Source: Symbiodinium natans
Taxonomy: Eukaryota > Sar > Dinophyceae > Suessiales > Symbiodiniaceae
DNA: 64,000 nucleotides
Reading direction: 5' to 3'
Assembly (NCBI GenBank): GCA_905221605.1
Contig: CAJNDS010001890.1
Coordinates: 1,446,001-1,510,000, forward strand
Under the pieces are notes generated by a model that worked only from the letters and a program-made list of their open reading frames with translations, made no database searches and was not told the origin of the DNA. Positions 10,951 to 20,620 of this stretch are shown one piece after another (position 1 is the first letter of the stretch; the number at the start of each line of letters is the position of its first letter). The position numbers and the translations under genes are program-made.

Positions 10951-13701
10951 TAATTTTAGGGTTGAGGGTTTAGGGTTAAGCAAGTAGTAGTACTGGCCTT
11001 CATGCTAGGGTTGTGGGGTTACCACGCTCATGACTCTTCAAGGCTACGGGTTTAGGGTTGAGGTTTAGGGTTGAGGGTTTAGGGAGCTAACTAGGAGGTG
11101 AGGTGCTTCAAAAACAACATCCCGAAACTTCCCCCTCGAAACCATAAAGCCCCATGATAGGGTGCAGGGTGTTGGGTTAGAGCCCTAAGCTTCAAGCCCC
11201 GAAACCCAAACCCTGAAGCTTAAACCCTAAACCCTAAACTGCATGGGGGGGGGGGGGGGGGGGACGTGCCACCGCAACTGGGTTTTGAGAGAAGCACCCC
11301 CTTTAGCCAGGTGGGGGCACTTTGGCCTGAACATAAAGGCCCTTTTTGACCCTAAACTCCAAAACCCCACAACTCTGTAAGCCCTAAAGCCCTAACACCT
11401 GTAAAGTCCTAAGCCCCAAGTTCATCCTAAACAACCCGAGGCCCCAAAAACCCTAGACTTTGCCCTGCTCAATCCCCAAAATCCTTTCCCCTTTGCCCTG
11501 CACCCTGAACCCTAAGCCCTAAACCCCTAAACCCTAAACCCTAAACCCCTAAACCCTATACCCCAAGCCCTAAACCTCAGGGCCCAGCCCCAGGTGCCAA
11601 GGTCTTCGACGCCAAGGCACAGCGAACAGGAGGCGGCTCTGCCTTCGTCACCTGGCTGCGTGCTTAATTAGGTTGTAGGCTTTTAGGGTTTAGGGGCCCC
11701 CCCCCCCCCCCTCCCCCCTCCCCGCCCCCTCCCTTCCCCCCCCCCCCCCCCCCCCCCTAATTACTTGCATAAGAGTGCACTTGATGAAGGCTCGTGGTTG
11801 CCAGCAGTTTGTACTCGGGATGGTTGATCCATCCGCTCTTCGAGGGCAATCCTCCCTGATCCCGGCACGCGCGGCACAGCCGTAGCAGCCACATTGCAGT
11901 GGCCCGGGCTCTGAAGACGACCAGTAGGTACGGCGAATTCATGTAGTTTCGCGATGGTCGGGGCGTTTGCCTCTTCATCTCCTCAGAACCTAAACTTATG
12001 GTTCAGGTTTCAGGGCTTCGGGCCCCAAAACCCTAAACCCCAAACCATAATCCCCAATCCTTGGAGAGCCAGGAGTCCAGTACCCTTGCCTGAGCAACTA
12101 GCAGGTCTCCCGCGAGATGTACGACAAGCGAGTGCATGACAGAGCAACTCCGGCGCAACAGGGTCTAGGGTTTGGGGTTCAGGGTTTAGGGTTAGGGTTT
12201 AGGCTTTATATGGCAAAGGGCGTAGGCTCTATGATTCAGGGTTGTTGGGTTGAGGGTTCCGGATTCCGGTTCTGCATGACGCCAAGGTTTTCAGGGTACG
12301 GGACTCGACTGGCGATGCGCAAGACCCCAACCCTAGCCTTAAATCAACTGAAGGATGCCAAGTACCCTTAAATCTTCCTATTGTTTTTTTTGGGGGTTTT
12401 TTGCCCCGCCACCAGCCCGCCCCCGAGCCCGCCAGGAGAAGGAAGTGAAGCGCGACCAGGCGACGAAGCAGAAGAAGTCGTGGGGACCTCTGAGCTGTGC
12501 TGCGCTGAACCTACATCCCCCTTGTAATTATGTTTTATCTTTGTTTATATAAAACCCAAGAGGATACTAAGAATAATATGTTTGTTAAGGTTCTAGAGGG
12601 AGAATAGGAACAGCCTGGGGTTCTCAACCCCTGGTAGTACCTGGACCGGTTGTTTTGGGCAAAGGCTCCCCAAGTCTGTGGAGTTTAAAGTGAAGCGAGA
12701 ACTGTTTGTACTTTCAACGAGTGACCGTCTACGTGTTGTTGCTCGGTTTGATTCGGGCGGTTTACATCATACTTGGCGCTGAGGTCGTGGCGCAAGCAAC
12801 ACGCCGGGCACTCATCACCGAGGTCAGGGTCTTGCGTTAGATGCAACCCCCTGAACCCTAAACCCCACACCCCAAACCCGAATCCCCAAACCCTAAACCC
12901 TAAACCGCAAATCCTTAAAATGCAGCATCTAAGTTATCAACGGCCCCAGCACACAAAGGCAACTTCGTGGGCTTTCGGTTAAGTCGTCGGAATTCGGAAA
13001 GTCACATCGGAAGCCCTTTGGGTTTCTAAAGTTGACTTACACCCCACCCCCCCAAACCCCAAACCCCAAACCCCAAACCCTAAACCCTAAACCCTAAACC
13101 CTAAATCCCAGGATTTTGGGCCCTTTTAGGGCTCGAAACAGCTGGAAGGGAACTGCACTGGAAGCCTCGATTGGAATAGCATTCTGCCGATTCTTGCGGC
13201 TCTGAATGCTACTTCATTACTCTTGCTTCTCTTATGATGATTTCCATGGTCATACTCTAAACCCTAGACCCTAAACCCTACACCCTAAACCCTAAACCCC
13301 AATCCCCATACCCTAAACCCTAAACAAGAAAGAGGAAGCTCCGGAGCCCTACTCCCTTATGGCTGACCCACACTTAGACTCCGAGAGACATCAGACCGTC
13401 CTGTCTTGCAGCCCTGGAATGGCCGGGCCAGAAGAAGTGCAGCTTGTGTTTGTTTATGGTCCCTGGATAATTGTACTGCAACAACCCCCCCCTTTACCCC
13501 CCTTAAGTAGCTGTAGGGGTGAGTGTGTACCCTAAACCCTAAACCCTAAACCCTAAACCCTTAACCTTCAACCCTCGGCTTCAGGCCCAGTTGCTTGAGT
13601 GCCAGACGTTGAAGCCCCTAGTTCAAGGTGTAGGGTTTAGTGTTTGGGGCTTATGGTTTTGACCAACAGCCATAGGCCAAAGGCCCTTAAATTTGCAGAC
13701 C

Positions 13702-13843
13702 TAAACCCTGAACTCTAAACCCTAAACCTTGAACCCTAAACCCTAAACCCTAAACCCTAAACCCTAAACCCTAACCCTAAACCCTAAACCCTAGACCCTA
13801 AACCCTAAACCCTAAACCCTAAACCCTAAACCCTAAACTCAAC
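13702..13843. repeat. Interstitial telomeric block, CCCTAAA
   Basis: Near-perfect CCCTAAA units. It is followed after about 80 bp by an oppositely oriented block. Confidence 0.9.
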
Positions 13844-13922
13844 ATACTCAACCAAGGAAGACTTCGTCAACGCCTGCCGTGCCGGCCGAGGGGAGGAGGC
13901 CCGCTCTTCCCAGCAGGAATGC

Positions 13923-14032
13923 AGTTTAGGGTTTAGGGTTTAGGGTTTAGGGTTTAGGGTTTAGGGTTAGGGTTTAGGGTTTAGGGTTTAGGGTTTAGGG
14001 TTTAGGGTTTAGGGTTTAGGGTTTAGGGTTTA
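13923..14032. repeat. Interstitial telomeric block, TTTAGGG
   Basis: Near-perfect TTTAGGG units. With 13702-13843 it encloses about 80 bp in the orientation expected of two outward-facing telomeres. Confidence 0.9.
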
Positions 14033-14371
14033 CAGGTTCAGCCCAGTTTGGGGGGCTCGCGGGTTCGAAGGCATGGAGGGGTGCGGCTTCGGGGGCTTTT
14101 GGGCCTCGATCTTACTCGGATACATCTGCCTTCAAAGGTTCCCCAGCTCGAAGCCCTAAACCCATATCCCCCCCTTGGGGTTTTTTTGCTTGTTTAAAAC
14201 CCAAGAGGATATCAAAAATATGATTTTGATGAAGGTTCTACTTAGGCGTACCAAGTTCAGTATAGTCTACGGGGAGTATAGTCAAGGTGCCCCAGCTCGA
14301 AGCCCCAAACCGACCCCACCAAAAACGGCCGTTGCCCACGAAAACATATGGACCCCTTCCACGAAGTTTGG

Positions 14372-14432
14372 GACCCCTAAACCCTAAACCCTAAACCCTA
14401 AACCCTAAACCCTAAACCCTAAACCCTAAACC
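14372..14432. repeat. Interstitial telomeric block, CCCTAAA
   Basis: Eight perfect CCCTAAA units. Confidence 0.9.
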
Positions 14433-16017
14433 CAAATTTTTGCCCTTGCCCTTACTCACGAAGAAATGGCCCTTGTCACGAATGGGTTAAGGATATAAAT
14501 GTATAAGTGAAGGAGAGATTTGGGGTTTCGGGTTAAGGGTTTGGACCCCCAAATCCAGAAACCAAGCACACCGGATTCATGCATGTACAAAGATTTGCCT
14601 ACTTCAGAATTAGGAATAACACTCAGTTTGTCAACTAGCTGGCTGCCCGTCGAAGTTGTTCAGTTTAAGAAGAGTTGTGGTGTTGTGGGGAGGTTCTACA
14701 GCAGCTTTCATGAGGCCTCTCCAAAAATCGCAAGCAACCCAAACCTTAACCCTAAACCCTACACCCTAAACCCTAAAAATCACCATACCGCGGCCATTGC
14801 CAGGTTCAGCCGAGCACACAGCCAGTAAGTCGCGCTGGGCAGGCAGCGGCTTACATTCCCTAAACCCTAAACCCTATACCCTGTATTGTAAACCCTAAAC
14901 CCTGAACCCTATATTTAACCCTAAACCCGAAATCAAAACCCGAAACCCCAAACCCTAAACCCTAAACCCTAACCCTTTGGGTTTTTTCCAGCTCTGAAGC
15001 AAGAAAGGTCTAACTATGGGGGCCCTAAGTAATTTCGGTGCCGAAATGGTTACTCACAGTATTCCTTCATTTTCCCTGCATATTTGTACTATCACCACCC
15101 CCCAAAACACTATCCTAGCTAGTAAGGCCATGCCCAAAACACCGGTATTCACAGCGCTTTGTGCTTCTTTGTACAACATACCCCGCTGAAAAGTTCTTCG
15201 GGCTGTGATGATGACGATACTACAACAGTGATCTTCGCGCACGGCAATCGTTGCTTTTTCGTGGCCTACATTGGTGACCTTTGCAGAAACCCTAAACCCT
15301 AAACCCTAAACCCTAACTAAACCCTAAACCCAAACCCTAAACCCTAAAGTGGCACTTTGCAGCCCTTCAATCTGCCAGGCGCCCTACCCTCAGCACCATA
15401 CCAGAGTACTGCAATATACCCCAAATCTGTCCCAAACCCTGACCTAGACCTTCAACCCAACAAACAACACCAGGGCCCGTAAACCCTAAGTCGGGTTTAG
15501 GTTTCGGTCATGATACGTGACACTACCCAAGATATTCAAACCACCATTTGCTGAAGAACCCCCCCCCCCCCACAACAAGAAAAAAAAACACCCTTCCTTA
15601 GAAGAGCGTTATAGCGATGATTTTTTTGCATGTTGTTGGGGGTTCTTAAGGAAATAGGGTTTTTTAACGTAAACCCTAAACCCTAAACCCTAAACACTAA
15701 ACCCTAAACCCTAAACCCTAAACCCTAAACCCTGAACCCTAAATGCAAATAGGCCCCCACTTGCTTCCCTCTTTGGGATGTTGAGCTGTGCCCTCCTGGG
15801 TCTGATCTGCGCCGCCACTCGAAGAGCCCTAAACCTTCAGGGTTTAGGTTTAGGGTTTAGGGTTTAGGGTTTAGGGTTTAGGGTTTAGGGTGAGCTCCTG
15901 GGATGTCCCCCTGTATACGAACAGTTCTTGATCGGGATTATAGTACCCCCTTCTGTAAGGGGGCACATCCCAAGTGAGCTCTAAACTAATGGCTACCTTT
16001 TGAGTACCACTAAATTC

Positions 16018-16252
16018 TAGGGTTTAGGGTTTAGGGTTTAGGGTTTAGGGTTTAGGGTTTATAGGGTTTAGGGTTTAGGGTTTAGGGTTTAGGGTTTAGG
16101 GTTCAGGGTTTAGGGTTTAGGGTTTAGGATTCAGGGGCACCCCAAAAGGGACCATGCTGGAGAGAGTCCCCCCATATTTGTATGTACATTCTGCTTTAGG
16201 GTTTAGGGTTTAGGGTTTAGGGTTTAGGGTTTAGGGTTTAGGGTTTAGGGTG
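16018..16252. repeat. Interstitial telomeric blocks, TTTAGGG
   Basis: Two TTTAGGG runs (16018-16135 and 16196-16252) separated by about 60 bp of unique DNA. Confidence 0.9.
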
Positions 16253-16559
16253 GGTATAGGTAGTTCGTCAGGATAAACATAAAGTCTTATGTCCAATCCC
16301 TAGAGGCCTCGAGTTTCGGGGAACGTTCTTCGCTAAACCTTCGAAACCCTAAACCTGCGAAACCCCAGACCCTAATTCGATCCTAAACCCTAAACCCTAA
16401 ACCCTAAACCCTGAACCCTGAACCCTGAACCCTGAACCCTGAACCCTGAACCCTGAACCCCGCCTGCAGCTCCAATGCCACCACTGCGGCCGCTGGTTCA
16501 GCGAAGATGCTGCCGAGCGGCACATACCCATTTGCGCCAAGGCAGGGGTTCAGGCTTGG

Positions 16560-16705
16560 GGGTTTAGGGTTTAGGGTTTAAGGTTTAGGGTTTAGGGTTT
16601 AAGGTTGAGGGTTTAAGGTTTAGGGTTTAGGGTTTAGGGTTTAAGGTTTAGGGTTTAAGGTTTAGGGTTCAGGGTTCAGGGTTTAGTTAGGGTTTAGGGT
16701 TTGGG
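16560..16705. repeat. Interstitial telomeric block, TTTAGGG
   Basis: TTTAGGG units mixed with TTTAAGG and TTCAGGG variants. It is followed by an ATT microsatellite and a long G-run. Confidence 0.9.
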
Positions 16706-17452
16706 GTTTCACTCTTTGTTTTCTGTATTTCTATTATTATTATTATTATTTATTTTTTTTTTTTTTGTTTTGGGGGGGGGGGGGGGGGGGGGGGGGCGGG
16801 TTAGGCAGAGATGTTTGGCGGGCTGCGAGTTGGGGCCTCGATACTGGCGAGGAAGAGTGAACTTTGTTCGGGTTTAGGGTTCTGGTTATAAGGTCCTTAA
16901 GGGAGGAGAGTTCACAGGCTCCCCAAACTTCCTACCTACACGGCCATGAACCCCACTCTCCTTAAGAACCCTCTAGGTCGGGTTCTGAGGCACCCTCAGC
17001 AAACCTAGCTATAATACCCATGAAGCCATAAAGCCATAAAGCCATCAAGCCATAAAGCCATAAAGCCATAAAGCCTAGACAAGAAGCTGCCCGGATTCCG
17101 CCCAAAACCCGAATTGGACATCCCACCGGCGTCCTGGAGCACCCGAGTTTCAGATGTTGGGGGGGGGGGGGGGGGGGAGGTCCCAAGCCCGAACTAACCC
17201 TAAACCCTCAACCCTGAACCCTCAACCCTGAACCCTAAACCCCGAACCCAAACCCCGAAACCCCGAAACCCCGAAACCCGAAACCGGTGCAGGGAGTTAG
17301 AGGTTCGGGCGTGGCATCTGTCAGCCCACCAAAGTTAGCAGGCCCACTGCCTGACCTTCAAGCCGCTAGAGCTTGGGATGTTCCCCCTTATACCAATGTT
17401 CCCCCTTATACTAACAGTCCTTGGTAGGGATTCTAGCACACCTTTTTGGGAA

Positions 17453-17540
17453 AACCCTAAACCCTAAACCCTAAACCCTAAACCCTAAACCCTAAACCCT
17501 AAACCCTAAACCCTAAACCCTAAACCCTAAACCCTAAACC
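17453..17540. repeat. Interstitial telomeric block, CCCTAAA
   Basis: Twelve near-perfect CCCTAAA units. Confidence 0.9.
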
Positions 17541-18246
17541 TATAGGCCGCTTTTGAGTGCGGTGGCTCTTGTAGAGTCTTTTGGCTCCAACCTGCCCCAC
17601 ACGACTGCCCAGATCCCCCTTGCAAGAACCCTAAGCGCCCCCGAGAGCCTCAGCTTTTTTTGGTACCTAGGGTTTGGGGCTTTAGGGTTTTAGGGTTTTA
17701 GGGTTTTAGGGTTTAGGGTTTAGGGTTTAGGGTAATTTGTGGCTGCTGTATGAACTCAGGAAGAACTTAGGGGAACAACAACCTTGGGTTCAAATGAGCT
17801 TCAAAAAGTGTCGGACGCCTCACGCCTTTGTCAGCTCCGCACCGTAAACGTTAAACCCTGAACCCTAAACCCTACACCCTGCACCCTAAACCTTAAACCC
17901 TATATAAACCCGAAACCCTAACCCGAAACCTTCAACCAGCCAATCCGACAGGTCGTCAATCGCCCCAAGCCACCTCCCTCTCCAGCGAGGTGTATGGGCT
18001 CGTAGGGTTTAGGGTTTAGGTTTAGGGTTGCTTCGTGCCTTTGGCTTTGGCTGCGCTGAACTTCTGCAATGAAATCCAAGAGCCTCATATCCCCCAACCC
18101 GAGGCCCAAAAGCACACACACACACACACCCCAAAAGCAGTTGCGTTCCATCGGGGAACCATGAAGCAGAACCCTGCAGAGCTTCAATGCCTGCACCCCT
18201 AAACCCTAGGCGTGGTCTCCTTGGCCTCTGGTGCGCAGCACCCTGG

Positions 18247-18248
<2 letters not shown>

Positions 18249-18286
<38 letters not shown>

Positions 18287-18292
18287 CTTTTG
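18249..18292. repeat. (CT)n microsatellite
   Basis: About 20 CT dinucleotides with one or two interruptions. Confidence 0.9.
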
Positions 18293-18645
18293 TTGTTCCC
18301 GCGTAGCGGAGGGTTCAAGGTTTCAGAGATGGGGTTCCAGGGTTCGCAAAGCGTTCGAAAGCGCCCGCGGTGGCGCGAATCGCGCGGTAGTTGCGGATTG
18401 GCATGACTTTGGTCTGTGCATGCCTCAGAAGTGCCGACAGTCACGAGGATGAGGCTTCCCAGGGTTGTGGAGGTGCGCCATCCTCATGCTGTCGTCCCTT
18501 TGTTAAAGCTGCGTTGCTCAACAGTGACAGACCGTCACGAGGATGAGGCACCTGGGTGGCGCCAGCCTCGCGACTGTCCTCACTCTTCAAGCTTGGTTTC
18601 AATGTCTTATCTTTCGCTTGGTTTAGGATAGAGGGTTTAGGGTTT

Positions 18646-18650
18646 AGGGT
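18646..18650. repeat. Target-site duplication of C1, AGGGT (3' side)
   Basis: AGGGT directly outside the LTR and part of a TTTAGGG tract. The same five bases lie at 28580-28584, so C1 inserted into telomeric repeat DNA. Confidence 0.8.
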
Positions 18651-18880
18651 ACGGGGGGCAACCGAAGGAGGACAGGGAACAAGACAGTCAACCCCAACAG
18701 AAGCCCTTATTACCCCTGGAACAACCAACAACCGAACAGCAAGACCCCAAACCAAGGGCACACTTTTTACGAAACCTTTGACCGCTTTGGTCATGGCTTG
18801 AGCCAAAGATTACCGGGTTCATTGACCCTTCAACTTCCAATACCAACTCCTTTCTACAATACCAATTGCAGCTCCGCACT
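18651..18880 (-). repeat. C1 3' LTR
   Basis: 230 bp, differing from the copy at 28350-28579 at three positions. On the minus strand it begins AGTGCGGAGCTGC and ends TTGCCCCCCGT, so it lacks canonical TG...CA ends. The boundaries are fixed by the flanking AGGGT duplication. Confidence 0.9.
18797..18815 (-). promoter_or_regulatory. Spliced-leader-like sequence in C1 3' LTR
   Basis: On the element's sense strand this reads CCGGTAATCTTTGGCTCAAG. The dinoflagellate spliced leader ends TTTTGGCTCAAG after CCGTAGCCA. The last 11 bases match exactly and the upstream part matches partially. It may be a fixed relic of a trans-spliced RNA or a mimic; function is not shown. Confidence 0.45.
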
Positions 18881-18891
18881 CCCCCTGTCCT
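18881..18891 (-). other. C1 polypurine tract
   Basis: AGGACAGGGGG on the minus strand directly abuts the 3' LTR, where plus-strand DNA synthesis is primed in LTR elements. It overlaps the inverted repeat GTCCTAGG/CCTAGGAC at 18887-18906. Confidence 0.7.
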
Positions 18892-19063
18892 AGGATTTCC
18901 TAGGACACATTGGAGGTGCAGATCTTTGGCCAAAAACCGCCATTTAGGCAGCAGCCAGCTGCTTGAAATGCACATTATGGTTTAACGTCATCCAGGACGA
19001 ACCTTCAGCTCATTGGCTGAATCCTTTACCATTGAGGATTTCTTCACCTCGCACTTGGAAAAT

Positions 19064-20620
19064 TCACGTTCCAGCGGCTCGTTCCTCACCAAGGAACTCA
19101 GCATTCACCACCCAGCCATCCTTGAGGCAATGCTTACAAAGCGTCTTAGCTCTGAGCTGTGAATATCGCAGAACATCACAATCACTGCTTGCGTGCATAC
19201 AGTTCCCACCCACTGTTGTATACAAAGTGGCACTCGCAGGAATAACCACCGCTTTCTTTATCCACAGCCATTTATACAGCCGTCGAAAGAGGCACCATGC
19301 CAGTTCCCAGAGTATAATTGCTGCCACCAAATATGCAACAAGGTCTGAATTGTTGACAACCATTTCAATACCTTGAGCCAGAACCATCACCGTAGACGTG
19401 TTGGCGACCTTGCACACCCCTTCTTCTGAGCAAAAGAATCCAGCCGTGGACACTTCTTCGCCACCAATTGCCATCCCTTGCAGAGATGCAGCCACCATCA
19501 TGACCGCCATTGCAAGCGAGGCTTTTTTCAAGTCAGTCCCTTGTACCAACAGTCGGAGACCCCAAAGTGCCTTTTGCTTTGCATACACCTGTCCACTCAT
19601 CAATTTGGTCAACAGGTCAGCGATCATATACTCACCGCGAAGATGCGCTATCACCATATAACCACGGTCCACCAGAGACCTGACACCGGCTGCTCGAATT
19701 CTCAGGTGTCTTGTCCTCCAGCTTCCAGCAGGATATTGAATGATCGAGCACGTTGAAACCGAATCTGTATACAGCACTTTTTGCAGCGATTCTTCACCTG
19801 TTCCAACCAAAGCGGCAATTATAGGGGTGCACGACTGAATCATCGTTGCTCCCTCTATGGACGCATGTAATTCAGCTTCAGCTGTACTTAAAGCCACCGT
19901 TGATTGTCTTTGTGTTGCCCACATCACTGGACAGTCACCCCACACCACCACCGCTCCTGAGTGGCTCTTTTCGTTTTCACCTGCTGCAAAGCTGGCATCC
20001 GCGTAGGACTCCACCACCTTAACGCCTCGTCCATAACGCAACACCTCATTTCTTTCTTTTTCGCATGTTGCGATTGCTCCGAACGTCAAGCCTAACGTTG
20101 GAGTTGCAGCAAGGTATCGGAAAACCTCCTCAGCCTTTTTAACCACAAATCGCGGCCTTCGGGATGTCCACAAAGACAACTGGCTCGTGCAGAACGCCAA
20201 ATCAGGTCGAGTTTTGATTGCCACCCAGAGGAACTCCCCTACGGCACCTTGAGCCGCTCGCAAGGAAGGAATATCCACCTCCTCTTCTTCACCTGGAGTT
20301 TCTTTCACCATTGGCAGGTTACTCCCTTTTCCAGTTTCATCGATCTGATACCCTCGTCGGTTCAGCAAATCTCTCACAAAGTCCTCCTGGTTGAGAAAGA
20401 AGCTGCCATTTCGATACCAGATTTGGACACCTAAAAACTTCAGGAATCCATCACCGCAGCCTGGACCACAGAACTCGGGTTCAGAAGTTTTCCACTCCTT
20501 CCTAATCTGTTCCAAGGCCTCCCGGAGCACTGTCATAGTCCCAGCCATCAAAAAATCATCCACGTAAAGACCCATTGTCCCTACCAACTTGCTTGTACCT
20601 TCCAGCTTCTCTTGCGCCAT
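19064..20620 (-). CDS. C1 pol, 3' part: reverse transcriptase palm, RNase H, membrane-like extension
   Basis: This 518-codon frame continues the pol of C1 after a one-base frame change. It opens in the reverse transcriptase palm with the catalytic YVDD at residues 19-22. RNase H follows at about 205-335 with YADAS, STAEAEL, LYTDS and the closing IADLLTK motif seen in copia elements. About 180 residues then extend beyond the usual end. They contain two hydrophobic stretches (about 371-390 and 428-455, the second rich in Trp and followed by basic residues) and a Cys/His segment ending in CKHC. The extension could be a membrane-anchored or envelope-like module, but I do not recognise it. The ATG at the ORF start is probably internal to the polyprotein. 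Confidence 0.85.
   Translation of the reverse strand: MAQEKLEGTSKLVGTMGLYVDDFLMAGTMTVLREALEQIRKEWKTSEPEFCGPGCGDGFLKFLGVQIWYRNGSFFLNQEDFVRDLLNRRGYQIDETGKGSNLPMVKETPGEEEEVDIPSLRAAQGAVGEFLWVAIKTRPDLAFCTSQLSLWTSRRPRFVVKKAEEVFRYLAATPTLGLTFGAIATCEKERNEVLRYGRGVKVVESYADASFAAGENEKSHSGAVVVWGDCPVMWATQRQSTVALSTAEAELHASIEGATMIQSCTPIIAALVGTGEESLQKVLYTDSVSTCSIIQYPAGSWRTRHLRIRAAGVRSLVDRGYMVIAHLRGEYMIADLLTKLMSGQVYAKQKALWGLRLLVQGTDLKKASLAMAVMMVAASLQGMAIGGEEVSTAGFFCSEEGVCKVANTSTVMVLAQGIEMVVNNSDLVAYLVAAIILWELAWCLFRRLYKWLWIKKAVVIPASATLYTTVGGNCMHASSDCDVLRYSQLRAKTLCKHCLKDGWVVNAEFLGEERAAGT

Larger units (their letters stand above)
10471..18650. repeat. Region of interstitial telomeric repeats in both orientations
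   Basis: More than twenty blocks of CCCTAAA or TTTAGGG, each about 30-150 bp, are separated by 50-400 bp of non-repetitive DNA. Orientation changes repeatedly, so this is not an intact chromosome end. Long homopolymers interrupt it: G near 11244, C near 11697-11757, G near 16768 and 17159. Short dispersed repeats also occur: AAAACCCAAGAGGATA near 12550 and 14200, and GGGATGTYCCCC near 15900 and 17385. No ORF here has recognisable protein character. Blocks not listed separately lie near 11500, 13260, 13530, 14860, 15290, 15670, 15845, 16380, 17190 and 17670. Confidence 0.85.

Noticed and set aside
10222-18650. A true chromosome end
   Set aside because: Telomeric blocks are short, alternate in orientation and are flanked by long sequence on both sides.
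19373-19381. CTTGAGCCA, a nine-base spliced-leader match within C1 pol
   Set aside because: It lies in coding sequence, and a nine-base match is expected occasionally by chance in 64 kb.
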